Of a stretch of DNA of 64,000 nt, positions 53,293 to 61,457 are shown one piece after another. Source of the stretch: JAJDTT01 sp022827025 (GTDB lineage Bacteria > Acidobacteriota > UBA6911 > RPQK01 > JAJDTT01); NCBI GenBank assembly GCA_965203535.1, contig OZ241897.1, forward strand, positions 2,046,001-2,110,000, written 5' to 3'. Position 1 is the stretch's first letter. Each line of letters opens with the position of its first letter. The notes below the pieces were generated by a model that made no database searches, was not told the origin of the DNA, and saw only the letters and a list, made by a program, of their open reading frames with translations. Made by a program: the position numbers and the translations under genes.

Positions 53293-55971
53293 ATGAACAA
53301 CTCCATGAATCGCAGGACGTTCCTCCAGGCCGCGACGGCTACCGCAGTGGCGTCGGTCTCCGCCAGGGAGACTCGGGCGCACGCCGTCTCGTTCCAACGG
53401 ACGGACTCCCTATACCACGGGGACGACTGGGAGACGCTGAATCCCGGTTACTGGAGCATCCGGAACAACGCTCTTCGACGGAGAATCCACAACTACGGAG
53501 ACCGCGCCCGCAACACGGGATTCCCTTATCACTACGAGACTCACGGAGACCGGCTGGGGAGCCACACCATGCCGGTCGACTACGACCCCTCGCTTCCCCC
53601 GGGGCTGATCTGGCACCGGCATTGGCGCCTGACCGGCAACTACAAGCTTGAGATGACGGGACGGATTCACGCGCCGTCGCACGGTCCATCGGAGCCGGAC
53701 GATCCGAACTGGCTCATGTACCAAGCGGGGTACGGCCTGCTGGGCGTCGCCTTCGGATCGGCCTCACTCTACGAGTCCTTCGGCATGTCCGGACCCGAAG
53801 GGAGGGCGGCCTGGATCGCGGCGTGGACCGAAGACGGCCGCTTCGGGATTCGTGAGCACGGTTCGGACACGGTGATCGACAGCAAGCGGGTTCCGAAGCC
53901 GAACTCCGGGGACCGTTTCCGGATCGCCGTGTCCGTCTCGGGCAACGATTCCGACCGCGGGACCGTGTCGGCGTCGCTGGACCTCGAGGGACGCGGCAGA
54001 GTCGCCGAGATTCAGGCGGTGAACCTGGACCGCAAGAAACGCCTCCAGGGTTTCGCCGGGATCGCGGGGCGCGGTCTCCTGGACTTCGAGGTCGACGAAT
54101 TCAGGATCGACCCGGGCGAGAACAGCCCCCTGGACCCGCGGCTCAACGAGTGCCACGTCTGCTACGCCCTGGGCGACACCCTGCGCCAGGCAGGCGACGC
54201 CTGGCAAGTGCGATGCATCGCCCTGTTCCGCGGCGACGGCGAGAGGGCCGAGGTGCGGATCGCGGACACGCCGGATCCGGCCGGCGGCTGGGATCCGATT
54301 CCGGTGGCAGGACGGGCGCCCATCGTCAACAACGGCTTCCGGCGCAACACGGCCGTGATCGACGCCACGCTGCCACGGAATCCCGCCGATGCCGACCTCT
54401 ACTACACGGTCTGGAAAGACGGCCGCAACGTGACGGCGGATCCCAGACCGGGCAGCGATTCCGTCGGCATCGGCACCGGCCAGGTGGGCGGCGTCCCCGA
54501 AAGCGGAGCCTACGTGGGGCGGCTCCCCAAACTCTCGGCCCCCTACCGTCTCTGCGGCCTCTCCTGCCACGCCATCCACGGGAGCCAGCCCAATCTGCCC
54601 GACGCGGGACCAGGCGGCGGTTTCTTCGTCCACGACCAGCCCACGCCGGGCGCCTACCGGCACCTGGAGGACTACGGGTTCCAGGTCATGATGTGGGAGG
54701 ACGACGTCTGGTACATGGAACTCCTGCTCTACCCGCCCTCCCCCGACGACGCCTACAAGATCGTCACCACCACGCTCTGCGGCCCCACGACCCGCTGGCA
54801 GATGATGCGCCACTGGAACACCATCAATCCCGGCGACCACGACTACGGCATGGACGACGTCAAGGGTCCGGAGCAGATCGCCATCCGGGCCCACGGCGAT
54901 CTCGGCCAGGACCGGGACTACATGCGGCGCAACTTCCAGATCGTCCACCACCTGGTGACGGGAGACGAGGCGCCCTCGGCAACCGCGAATCCCAAGAAAT
55001 GGCGCCGCTGGAAGATGCCCGGCGGCGATTTCAGCCTGCTCATCCTCGACTCCCGCCTCTGGCGCTCCAGCCAGGACACGAACATCTGGGACGACCAGGG
55101 ATGGGGCGCCAAGGAGAACCTCTACCCGCGAACCGACGTCACCCGCAGTCTCCTGGGAGAGGAGCAGTTCGCCTGGCTGCGCGAGACGATTCGAACCGAC
55201 TCCTCGCCCCTGATCTGCCTGACCGGAATCAACGGCCTTCACACCATCTGGACCGGGGACGGCCGGCGGCCCGACGCCAAGACCAGTCTGGGGGAGCGCG
55301 ACCGGGTGGCGGCCGATTACGCCGGATGGGTCGCGGCAGGGGCGGACCGGGTGCTGGAACTGCTCGGTTCACGCACCGGCGTGACCACCGTCTACGGGGA
55401 CGTGCATACGGGCATGATCCTGCAGAACCTGGAGCACCGGGTCTTCGAATGCTCCTTCGGGCCCATCGGCCGCAGTGGAGGCCGGGGCGTCAAGGAGGGC
55501 TTCGGACCGGGCATGACCGACTTCGACGGCCGCGACGTGTCCGTCACGGCGCTCTACCACCAGAGCTACGACACGCCGGACCTGCGCAAGCTGGACGGAC
55601 CCTTCTACTGGAATTTCCTGGAAATGGAGTTCGACCCGAGAGGGGAGGACCCGGTCATCGGTCTGCGGGTGCGAAATCTTGTGGATCCGCCGGCCGAGCG
55701 CCCCCGCGGCGGAGGCCAGATCCGCGAGCTCGCTTCCCGCACCGGAAGGATCCCCTCCTGTTCCCTGCCCGCCACCAGGTTGCTGCCCGCCGCGGACGTG
55801 TTGCTTTCCCGAACCGACGGAAGACCGCTGCGCGGCGCGCGCACCCTCCCGGACGGGCGGCTGCCCGTCGGGGGCCTCGTAGACGTGGAACCCGGGGAAA
55901 CGGTTATCGCGACGGCGCGGTCCGGCGGGAAAGTCGTCGCCATGCCCGTCGTGACCGGTCCGCCAGCCTGA
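53293..55971 (+). CDS. Large exported PhoD-like metallophosphatase
   Basis: 892 residues. A Tat-type signal (MNRRTFLQAATATAVASVSA) is followed by an about 270-residue beta-sandwich (LamG-like) region (DDWETLNPGYWSIRNNALRR). From residue about 290 a PhoD-like region begins; DFSLLILDSRLWRSSQD, PLICLTGINGLHTIW and TTVYGDVHTGMILQNLE resemble the C-terminal metal motifs of the family. The first motif (GD-x2-Y) is not obvious, so activity is uncertain. A C-terminal Ig-like tail closes the protein. ATG 53293 is used. Confidence 0.7.
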   Translation: MNNSMNRRTFLQAATATAVASVSARETRAHAVSFQRTDSLYHGDDWETLNPGYWSIRNNALRRRIHNYGDRARNTGFPYHYETHGDRLGSHTMPVDYDPSLPPGLIWHRHWRLTGNYKLEMTGRIHAPSHGPSEPDDPNWLMYQAGYGLLGVAFGSASLYESFGMSGPEGRAAWIAAWTEDGRFGIREHGSDTVIDSKRVPKPNSGDRFRIAVSVSGNDSDRGTVSASLDLEGRGRVAEIQAVNLDRKKRLQGFAGIAGRGLLDFEVDEFRIDPGENSPLDPRLNECHVCYALGDTLRQAGDAWQVRCIALFRGDGERAEVRIADTPDPAGGWDPIPVAGRAPIVNNGFRRNTAVIDATLPRNPADADLYYTVWKDGRNVTADPRPGSDSVGIGTGQVGGVPESGAYVGRLPKLSAPYRLCGLSCHAIHGSQPNLPDAGPGGGFFVHDQPTPGAYRHLEDYGFQVMMWEDDVWYMELLLYPPSPDDAYKIVTTTLCGPTTRWQMMRHWNTINPGDHDYGMDDVKGPEQIAIRAHGDLGQDRDYMRRNFQIVHHLVTGDEAPSATANPKKWRRWKMPGGDFSLLILDSRLWRSSQDTNIWDDQGWGAKENLYPRTDVTRSLLGEEQFAWLRETIRTDSSPLICLTGINGLHTIWTGDGRRPDAKTSLGERDRVAADYAGWVAAGADRVLELLGSRTGVTTVYGDVHTGMILQNLEHRVFECSFGPIGRSGGRGVKEGFGPGMTDFDGRDVSVTALYHQSYDTPDLRKLDGPFYWNFLEMEFDPRGEDPVIGLRVRNLVDPPAERPRGGGQIRELASRTGRIPSCSLPATRLLPAADVLLSRTDGRPLRGARTLPDGRLPVGGLVDVEPGETVIATARSGGKVVAMPVVTGPPA

Positions 55972-56100
55972 ATCTCTCAGCGGAAGGCGTTCAGTTCGTC
56001 CTCCCCCCAAACGCAACAAAGAGCAAGGGGGCCGGCCTCTCTCCCAAGAAAAGCACCAAGACGTCCAGCCCCCGAACTTCGAATCGACTCAACGCTCGCA

Positions 56101-56126
56101 AGAGGGCGCCAAGAATGACGCCCCTC
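56101..56126. repeat. Short palindromic repeat
   Basis: AGAGGGCGCCAAGAATGACG followed by CCCCTC: a diverged member of the GGGCGxCC/CGCCCCT palindrome family, in the 223-base gap between two convergent genes. Confidence 0.4.
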
Positions 56127-56194
56127 CTCTGGGCGCGATGGTGACGCCACTCCGACCAAGCATGCGCCTATGCAGAATCACGCGGGCCCGAAAT

Positions 56195-57151
56195 TCACCA
56201 GGGCATCTTCCGCTTGGTGTGCTTGCGCCCCTTCTCGGCGGCTTCCTGCCCTCCGGACCCGATCATGACCCCCTCGTCGATCATGGCGGTCACCGTATCC
56301 GGACGTACGCCGTTGAGGAAGGCCACCCCGGCCGACTTGCAGGCCGCGAAGACTCGTTGCCGGGCGGCGCGCAGCCGCTTGGACAGCTCCTCGCCGGGGA
56401 GTTTCGTGGCCCGCAACGAAAATCTCATGTCGCTGGGACCCCATTCGGCGAATCCCACCCCCGGCACCTGGATGCTCGCCTCGGCGTTGATCAGGGCGTG
56501 CCGGTCTTCCACCTTGAGGCCCAGGAGAATCTCCCCCTGCGGATTCAGGGGCCAGGGATCCGCCACTTCCAGGTAACGGTCCCCTCCGACCCCCCAGATC
56601 TGGCTGGCGTAGCCTTGGCCTCCGCTGCCTCTCAGCCCCTCTCCGAGCGCCGACCCCACTCCCTGGCGGTGAAAGGGATAGCGGGCGGCCTGGACCAGGA
56701 CCCGGACCGCTCCCGGAGTCCGGGCGTGGCAGAGCAGGATCCCATGGACCCCGGTGGCCAGGACCTGCTGCACCATCCAGTAGTTGGCCTTCATGGTGGC
56801 CTCGTCGATCCCTCCCACCGGCAGGGTGCAGATCACGGCCGGCGTCCGGTGTCCGCTGGGCGTGGGGCCGCCGTCCACCAGGCCCTGCATGAATCTCCGA
56901 AGGGCAGTCACGTCGTAGGACCCGTGCTCCATCTCGTAGTTGATGTAGTCGGCCCAGGTCCCGGCCAGCTTGCGCCCCTCCTCGTAACCGCCGTGGCCTC
57001 CCGTGTAGTAGATGGGCTGCCCCCGCTCCAGCAGCTCGATGGCCTTGTTGATCCGCTTCGGGGACTCGGCCGCTTCAGAAGAGGCGACGGTCCCGGAGCC
57101 GGCCAGATGGGGGAACAGGGTCAATACCAGCAGCAGTGTCCACTTCCTCAT
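56195..57151 (-). CDS. HpcH/HpaI aldolase-family protein with signal peptide
   Basis: 318 residues. A clear signal peptide (MRKWTLLLVLTLFPHLAGSG) precedes a TIM-barrel of the HpcH/HpaI aldolase/citrate lyase type. Recognisable pieces are DYINYEMEHGSYDVTALRRF (acidic, metal-site region), QVLATGVHGILLCHARTPGA, and ILLGLKVEDRHALINAEASI. These class II aldolases cleave 2-keto-4-hydroxy acids. An exported version is uncommon. Divergent from the exported hydroxyacid dehydrogenase. Confidence 0.75.
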   Translation of the reverse strand: MRKWTLLLVLTLFPHLAGSGTVASSEAAESPKRINKAIELLERGQPIYYTGGHGGYEEGRKLAGTWADYINYEMEHGSYDVTALRRFMQGLVDGGPTPSGHRTPAVICTLPVGGIDEATMKANYWMVQQVLATGVHGILLCHARTPGAVRVLVQAARYPFHRQGVGSALGEGLRGSGGQGYASQIWGVGGDRYLEVADPWPLNPQGEILLGLKVEDRHALINAEASIQVPGVGFAEWGPSDMRFSLRATKLPGEELSKRLRAARQRVFAACKSAGVAFLNGVRPDTVTAMIDEGVMIGSGGQEAAEKGRKHTKRKMPW

Positions 57152-57262
57152 GGCTGTCGCACCTCCGATCCAGTTTTGATTCCTGAACAGTTTGTCTCAT
57201 TATGGGTTCAGTGTCCCGGCTTGGCGTCAGTTTTTGAGTTCGATCCCACCAAGGAGAAGGTT

Positions 57263-58309
57263 ATGCACACGCGTTTCGCACTTCGGACAGTGATCTGGTG
57301 TTTGCTCTTGATCGTCGCCCAGGGTCAGAGCCCGGTCCTCGCCTCGAAGGTGAAGGTCCTGGTCGGAGCCGGCTACAAGAAACAGTTTGCGGACCTGGAA
57401 AAGCGGCTGCCCAACCTGGAGCTGGTGGCGGCCGGCCAGGGCGGGATCGCCGGCGTCATCGCCGACTGCGACGCCATCATCGGACTGCCCTACGGCCGCA
57501 AGGGCCGGGAAATCCTGCGCCAGGGCAAGAAGCTGAGGTGGGTGCACAGCACCAGCGCCGGAGTGGAGAAGATCGTCCACTTTCCGGAACTGAGGGACAG
57601 CGGCATCACCTTGACCAACGCCAAGATCATGATGGGACCGGAGATTGCCGACCACGTCTTCGCCCTGCTGCTCGCCCTCACCCGGAACCTGAAAGAGTAC
57701 GACCGGGAGATGGACGGCGGAAACTGGATGCGCGGGAAGACCCGCCTGCCCATGATCGAGCTCCGACACAAGACCATGCTGATCATCGGCTTGGGCGGCA
57801 TCGGCTCCCAGGTGGCCCAACGCGCCGCGGCCTTCGGGATGCGGGTCCTGGGCGTCGACCCCAAGGACATCCCGTTGAGCCGGGACGTGGAGGAAGTGGT
57901 GGTTCCCGACCAGTTGCACCGGGTCTTGCCGGAGGCGGACGTGGTGGTGAGCTGCGTTCCCCACACGCCCGCCTCGGAAGGGATGCTGGGACCCGCCGAG
58001 TTCGCCGCCATGAAGGATGACGTCTACGTGGTGAACGTCTCCCGGGGAAAGATAATTCAGACCGACGCGTTGGTGGCGGCGCTGCGATCAGGCAAGGTCC
58101 GGGCCGCCGGCCTGGACGTCACCGATCCGGAACCGCTTCCCGGCGACCATCCCCTCTGGAAGATGGACAACGTCATCATCACTCCCCACGTGGCGACCCG
58201 CTCCTTCCGGTCGCGTGACCGGCTGGCGGACCTGATCCGGGACAACATCGAGCGGTTCGCCACCGGCCGTCCCCTCCGGCATGTCGTCGACAAGTCAGCC
58301 GGGTACTGA
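57263..58309 (+). CDS. D-2-hydroxyacid dehydrogenase family protein with signal peptide
   Basis: 348 residues. An N-terminal signal-like segment (FALRTVIWCLLLIVAQGQSPVLA) is followed by the two-domain 2-hydroxyacid dehydrogenase fold: NAD-binding GLGGIGSQVAQRAAAFGMRV, catalytic Arg region NVSRGKIIQTDALVAAL, AAGLDVTDPEPLP (Glu) and ITPHVA (catalytic His). The start at ATG 57263 has a strong AAGGAG about eight bases upstream, so the signal is translated. Substrate unknown. Unusual because NAD-dependent enzymes normally stay in the cytoplasm. Confidence 0.84.
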   Translation: MHTRFALRTVIWCLLLIVAQGQSPVLASKVKVLVGAGYKKQFADLEKRLPNLELVAAGQGGIAGVIADCDAIIGLPYGRKGREILRQGKKLRWVHSTSAGVEKIVHFPELRDSGITLTNAKIMMGPEIADHVFALLLALTRNLKEYDREMDGGNWMRGKTRLPMIELRHKTMLIIGLGGIGSQVAQRAAAFGMRVLGVDPKDIPLSRDVEEVVVPDQLHRVLPEADVVVSCVPHTPASEGMLGPAEFAAMKDDVYVVNVSRGKIIQTDALVAALRSGKVRAAGLDVTDPEPLPGDHPLWKMDNVIITPHVATRSFRSRDRLADLIRDNIERFATGRPLRHVVDKSAGY

Positions 58310-58387
58310 GCATCCTCCTGATGGGAGAATCGAACCATTGCCGCGCCCTCCCCGTCAGGAAAGACAGGAAGATCGGAGGATTAGAAA

Positions 58388-59470
58388 ATGAAGAAATACG
58401 GAATCATTCTGGTCTGGCTCAGCTTCGTTACCGTTGCCTCGGCACAAAACTTCTACCCCAAGAAGGATGCCGTGTTCGGACAAGTCGTAGTGGGAGGCGG
58501 CTACGAGACGATCATCAATCTCTCCAACCGGGGAACACAGCCCTATGTCGGGACGTTGGAACTGTTTCGTGGTGATGCCTTGATCTGGAATCCCATAGTG
58601 AACGGCGCAACCCTGGAGGATGGCATCTACGAAGTCGAAATCCAGCCTGGAGCCACGGTCACGCTTCGCCTGACCGGGTCGCAACTGCTCAGTGGAGCCG
58701 CCGTCCTGCTCTCCGAGAATCTCCGGCTGGACAATCTCATCGAAGCCAACCTCACTTATCGCGTTCGCACGGGCGGTCAGGTGACCGACAGCGTGGGCAT
58801 CGCACCGTCCAAGGAGTTCTATCGAGCTTCCATTCCCTTCGAAAAATATGCTGAGACGGCCCTCGCCCTCGTGAACGGGGACTTGGACGGAGAAAGTACC
58901 GCCAACGTTGAAATAACGCTCTACTCCGGCGACGGCACACGGTTGGGAAACCAGCACGTCGTGACGCTGGGACCATTCTCCCATCTGGCCAGATTTCTGC
59001 ATGAGCTCTTCCGGGGTCAAACGCTGGACGGAGGCAGAGTCGAGATCGCTTCCGATTTTCCCATCTTCGGGACGGCTCTCACCCTGACCGGCGGGGAGTT
59101 CTCCAGTCTGCCCCTGGAGCCTGCTCCGGTGACCTACTCGGTTCGCCTTGACACCGATGAGCAGTACGCGACAGGTGAACTTTCCCTCTGGGCGGATGGC
59201 TCGTTCATACGTGGATTCATGATGATCTCGGCATTGGACGGGGAGGCATTCGAAACCCCCGAGTTCAGCCTGGTCAACGGCGAACTGGAGAACGGCCGCC
59301 TCCGGCTGACCTTCACGATTCTGCAAGATCCTTTCTTCGACGAAGAGGTGACTATGACATTGCGGAAAGATCAGTTCTCGTTCGACTCACCCGTAGTCGA
59401 AGGACAGTGGATCGAATTGTTCCGGAACGACGAGATTCTGACCGGCGATTATGAATTCACCCGGATGTGA
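58388..59470 (+). CDS. Exported hypothetical beta-rich protein
   Basis: 360 residues with a signal peptide (MKKYGIILVWLSFVTVASAQ). The mature part consists of Ig-like beta-sandwich repeats (FGQVVVGGGYETIINLSNRG, FYRASIPFEKYAETALALVN), a layout I associate with surface proteins of acidobacteria. No catalytic motif or named domain. AGGAGG-type SD (GATCGGAGGATTAG) precedes the ATG. Stands alone between the dehydrogenase and the FecR genes. Confidence 0.65.
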   Translation: MKKYGIILVWLSFVTVASAQNFYPKKDAVFGQVVVGGGYETIINLSNRGTQPYVGTLELFRGDALIWNPIVNGATLEDGIYEVEIQPGATVTLRLTGSQLLSGAAVLLSENLRLDNLIEANLTYRVRTGGQVTDSVGIAPSKEFYRASIPFEKYAETALALVNGDLDGESTANVEITLYSGDGTRLGNQHVVTLGPFSHLARFLHELFRGQTLDGGRVEIASDFPIFGTALTLTGGEFSSLPLEPAPVTYSVRLDTDEQYATGELSLWADGSFIRGFMMISALDGEAFETPEFSLVNGELENGRLRLTFTILQDPFFDEEVTMTLRKDQFSFDSPVVEGQWIELFRNDEILTGDYEFTRM

Positions 59471-59557
59471 GGACGTTGACGGAGGACTCACCGAGAACCA
59501 TCACTTGGGAATTGAACCGTACAAAAATCGGCGCCGTCTGTATAATGGGAGGCAATC

Positions 59558-61276
59558 ATGAAATCACCTTCATCCCTATCACCAGACGGCTTCAGAAACT
59601 CGCGGGCCGGGCGTAGCGGTCGCCTGATTCCATTGGCCGCACTACTGATCCTGTTTTCAGGACTCGCAACGACTTGGGTTTCGGCCAGCCGCGACCATCC
59701 GGCCCGGGTCAGTTTCATGGACGGCAGTGCCGCCTACGAGACTGGTGGCGACGTGGACTGGAACAAGCTGACCCTCAATCTTCCCCTGGTCAGCGGCGAC
59801 CGGATCATGGGTCACCCCGAATCACGGATCGAGGTGGAGTTGGGGGATGGAAACCTCGTCCGGATCTCCGGAGAAACCGACGTTCTCTTTCCTGAGCTTT
59901 CCCAGAAAAAGACGATCCTGAAGCTTCACCAGGGAGACCTGATCTTGCGGGTGACCGATGCCAGCCGGGTACAGGTGGACCTGGATCAAGCCTCGGTCAA
60001 GATTCGCAAACCGGGACTTTACCGAATCAAAGTCGATCCTGACGGCTCGATACGTGTGGTCGTCCACGAGGGCCGGGCGGAAGTCGGTAGCCGCCACGGA
60101 AAGGAGAGAGTGGAGACGGGACAACAATTGCTCCTGGACGCACGCCAGATCGGAATCCAGGCGGTGGCTCGCGAGATGGACGCTTTCGAGCTCTGGAGCG
60201 GAAAGAGGGACACCGCAATGGCCGGCAGCCGTTCCGTCGCCTATATGGGAGGCGTTGACTATCCGGGCGTTCAGTCGCTGGACGAGCATGGCTACTGGGC
60301 CCACGCCGGCAGTTACGGGCACGTCTGGGTACCCGATGCCTCGGAGGGATGGGCTCCGTATCGATTCGGACGGTGGCGCTATCTCTCTACGGGGCTGACC
60401 TGGGTGAGCCATGAGCCCTGGGGCTGGCTTCCCTATCACTACGGCCGCTGGATCTATTACGGGCCAATGAGCCGTTGGGCCTGGGTTCCTGGCGGGTTCA
60501 ACCGGTGGCACCCCTCCCTGGTCGATTTTTACTGGGGAGGCGGCTACGTCGGCTGGGCGCCCAGGGGCTACTACACGGGGCGTCACGGCGGTGGCGGGAG
60601 CATAAACGTCCTGCCCCGGAATAATCTCAACAACCGGAATTCGAGGGCTCGTTCCAACGGATTGACCGTCGTTCACCGGAACGATCTGGGGAGAGAACCA
60701 ACCCGGACTCGAGTCCTGCCCTCCGACGGCATTGTGGGCGGTTTGCGACAGGGTCTTCCCAGAGATCTCCGCCGTTCCCGTGTGTGGAATCGCAACTCCG
60801 CATACTCGAACAGTGGCGCACGTGGCTCCAGATTGGCCTCCCGATCCCCAGCTAATTCTCGGGACGGAATCGTGCAGGGCGGGCCCCGGCGCCCCACCGT
60901 CTCCAGAAGCGGCGCCGAGGGCGCTCGGAACCTGCAGTCCTTCCGCTCAACTTCGCGGAATCGGAGCGTTTCCCGCACTTCGCCCGGCTCCAGAGGGTCC
61001 ATCGCCAACCGCAGCAGCCGCAATGCATCCAGACCAACCGTCTGGAGTTCGAGACGATCGAGACCCGCGAACTCGCCGACCTTTACGAGTCCGTCAGGCC
61101 GATCCTCTTCGCGGTCCACTTTCGGGTCGCCGTCCTACCGGACGACTCCCACTTATCGAAGACCAGCTCCATCGGTCAGCCGTTCGCCCAGTCCTCGGGT
61201 ACAGGCCCCTCCCAGGCAATCCGGTTCTTCCGGAGGCGCGACCCGCTCTCGTTCCACCACCCGGAGCCGGAACTGA
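59558..61276 (+). CDS. FecR/DUF6600-type exported protein, copy 1
   Basis: 572 residues. After an N-terminal membrane/signal segment (RLIPLAALLILFSGLATTWV) comes a FecR-like domain (about residues 50-170: RIEVELGDGNLVRISGETDV, LKLHQGDLILRVTD). Next is a Trp/Tyr-rich block (about 225-340: WAPYRFGRWRYLSTGLTWVS, PWGWLPYHYGRWIYYGPMSR) of the DUF6600 kind, then about 210 residues of Ser/Arg/Pro-rich disordered tail. GGGAGG precedes the ATG. The next gene is a tandem duplicate. Likely an envelope protein; mechanism unknown. Confidence 0.78.
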   Translation: MKSPSSLSPDGFRNSRAGRSGRLIPLAALLILFSGLATTWVSASRDHPARVSFMDGSAAYETGGDVDWNKLTLNLPLVSGDRIMGHPESRIEVELGDGNLVRISGETDVLFPELSQKKTILKLHQGDLILRVTDASRVQVDLDQASVKIRKPGLYRIKVDPDGSIRVVVHEGRAEVGSRHGKERVETGQQLLLDARQIGIQAVAREMDAFELWSGKRDTAMAGSRSVAYMGGVDYPGVQSLDEHGYWAHAGSYGHVWVPDASEGWAPYRFGRWRYLSTGLTWVSHEPWGWLPYHYGRWIYYGPMSRWAWVPGGFNRWHPSLVDFYWGGGYVGWAPRGYYTGRHGGGGSINVLPRNNLNNRNSRARSNGLTVVHRNDLGREPTRTRVLPSDGIVGGLRQGLPRDLRRSRVWNRNSAYSNSGARGSRLASRSPANSRDGIVQGGPRRPTVSRSGAEGARNLQSFRSTSRNRSVSRTSPGSRGSIANRSSRNASRPTVWSSRRSRPANSPTFTSPSGRSSSRSTFGSPSYRTTPTYRRPAPSVSRSPSPRVQAPPRQSGSSGGATRSRSTTRSRN

Positions 61277-61329
61277 TTCAGGACTCGCATGAAACGCGTT
61301 CTGATGCGCGGCGACAACAAGATAGAAGG

Positions 61330-61358
61330 AAACGGGCAACCCGCGTGGTTGCCCGTTT
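61330..61358 (+). terminator. Hairpin terminator after FecR/DUF6600 copy 1
   Basis: Arms AAACGGGCAAC and GTTGCCCGTTT with loop CCGCGTG, followed by TCGTTT. The same arm sequence recurs after copy 2 (63666-63690), so the terminator was duplicated with the gene. Confidence 0.75.
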
Positions 61359-61457
61359 TCGTTTCAGACATGGCAAAATGATGTCGGCCTGCAGGATGCT
61401 GGGCCAGTCAATTGAACCGAGCAGCGATGCACTCCGTCTGAATGATGTGAGGTCATC

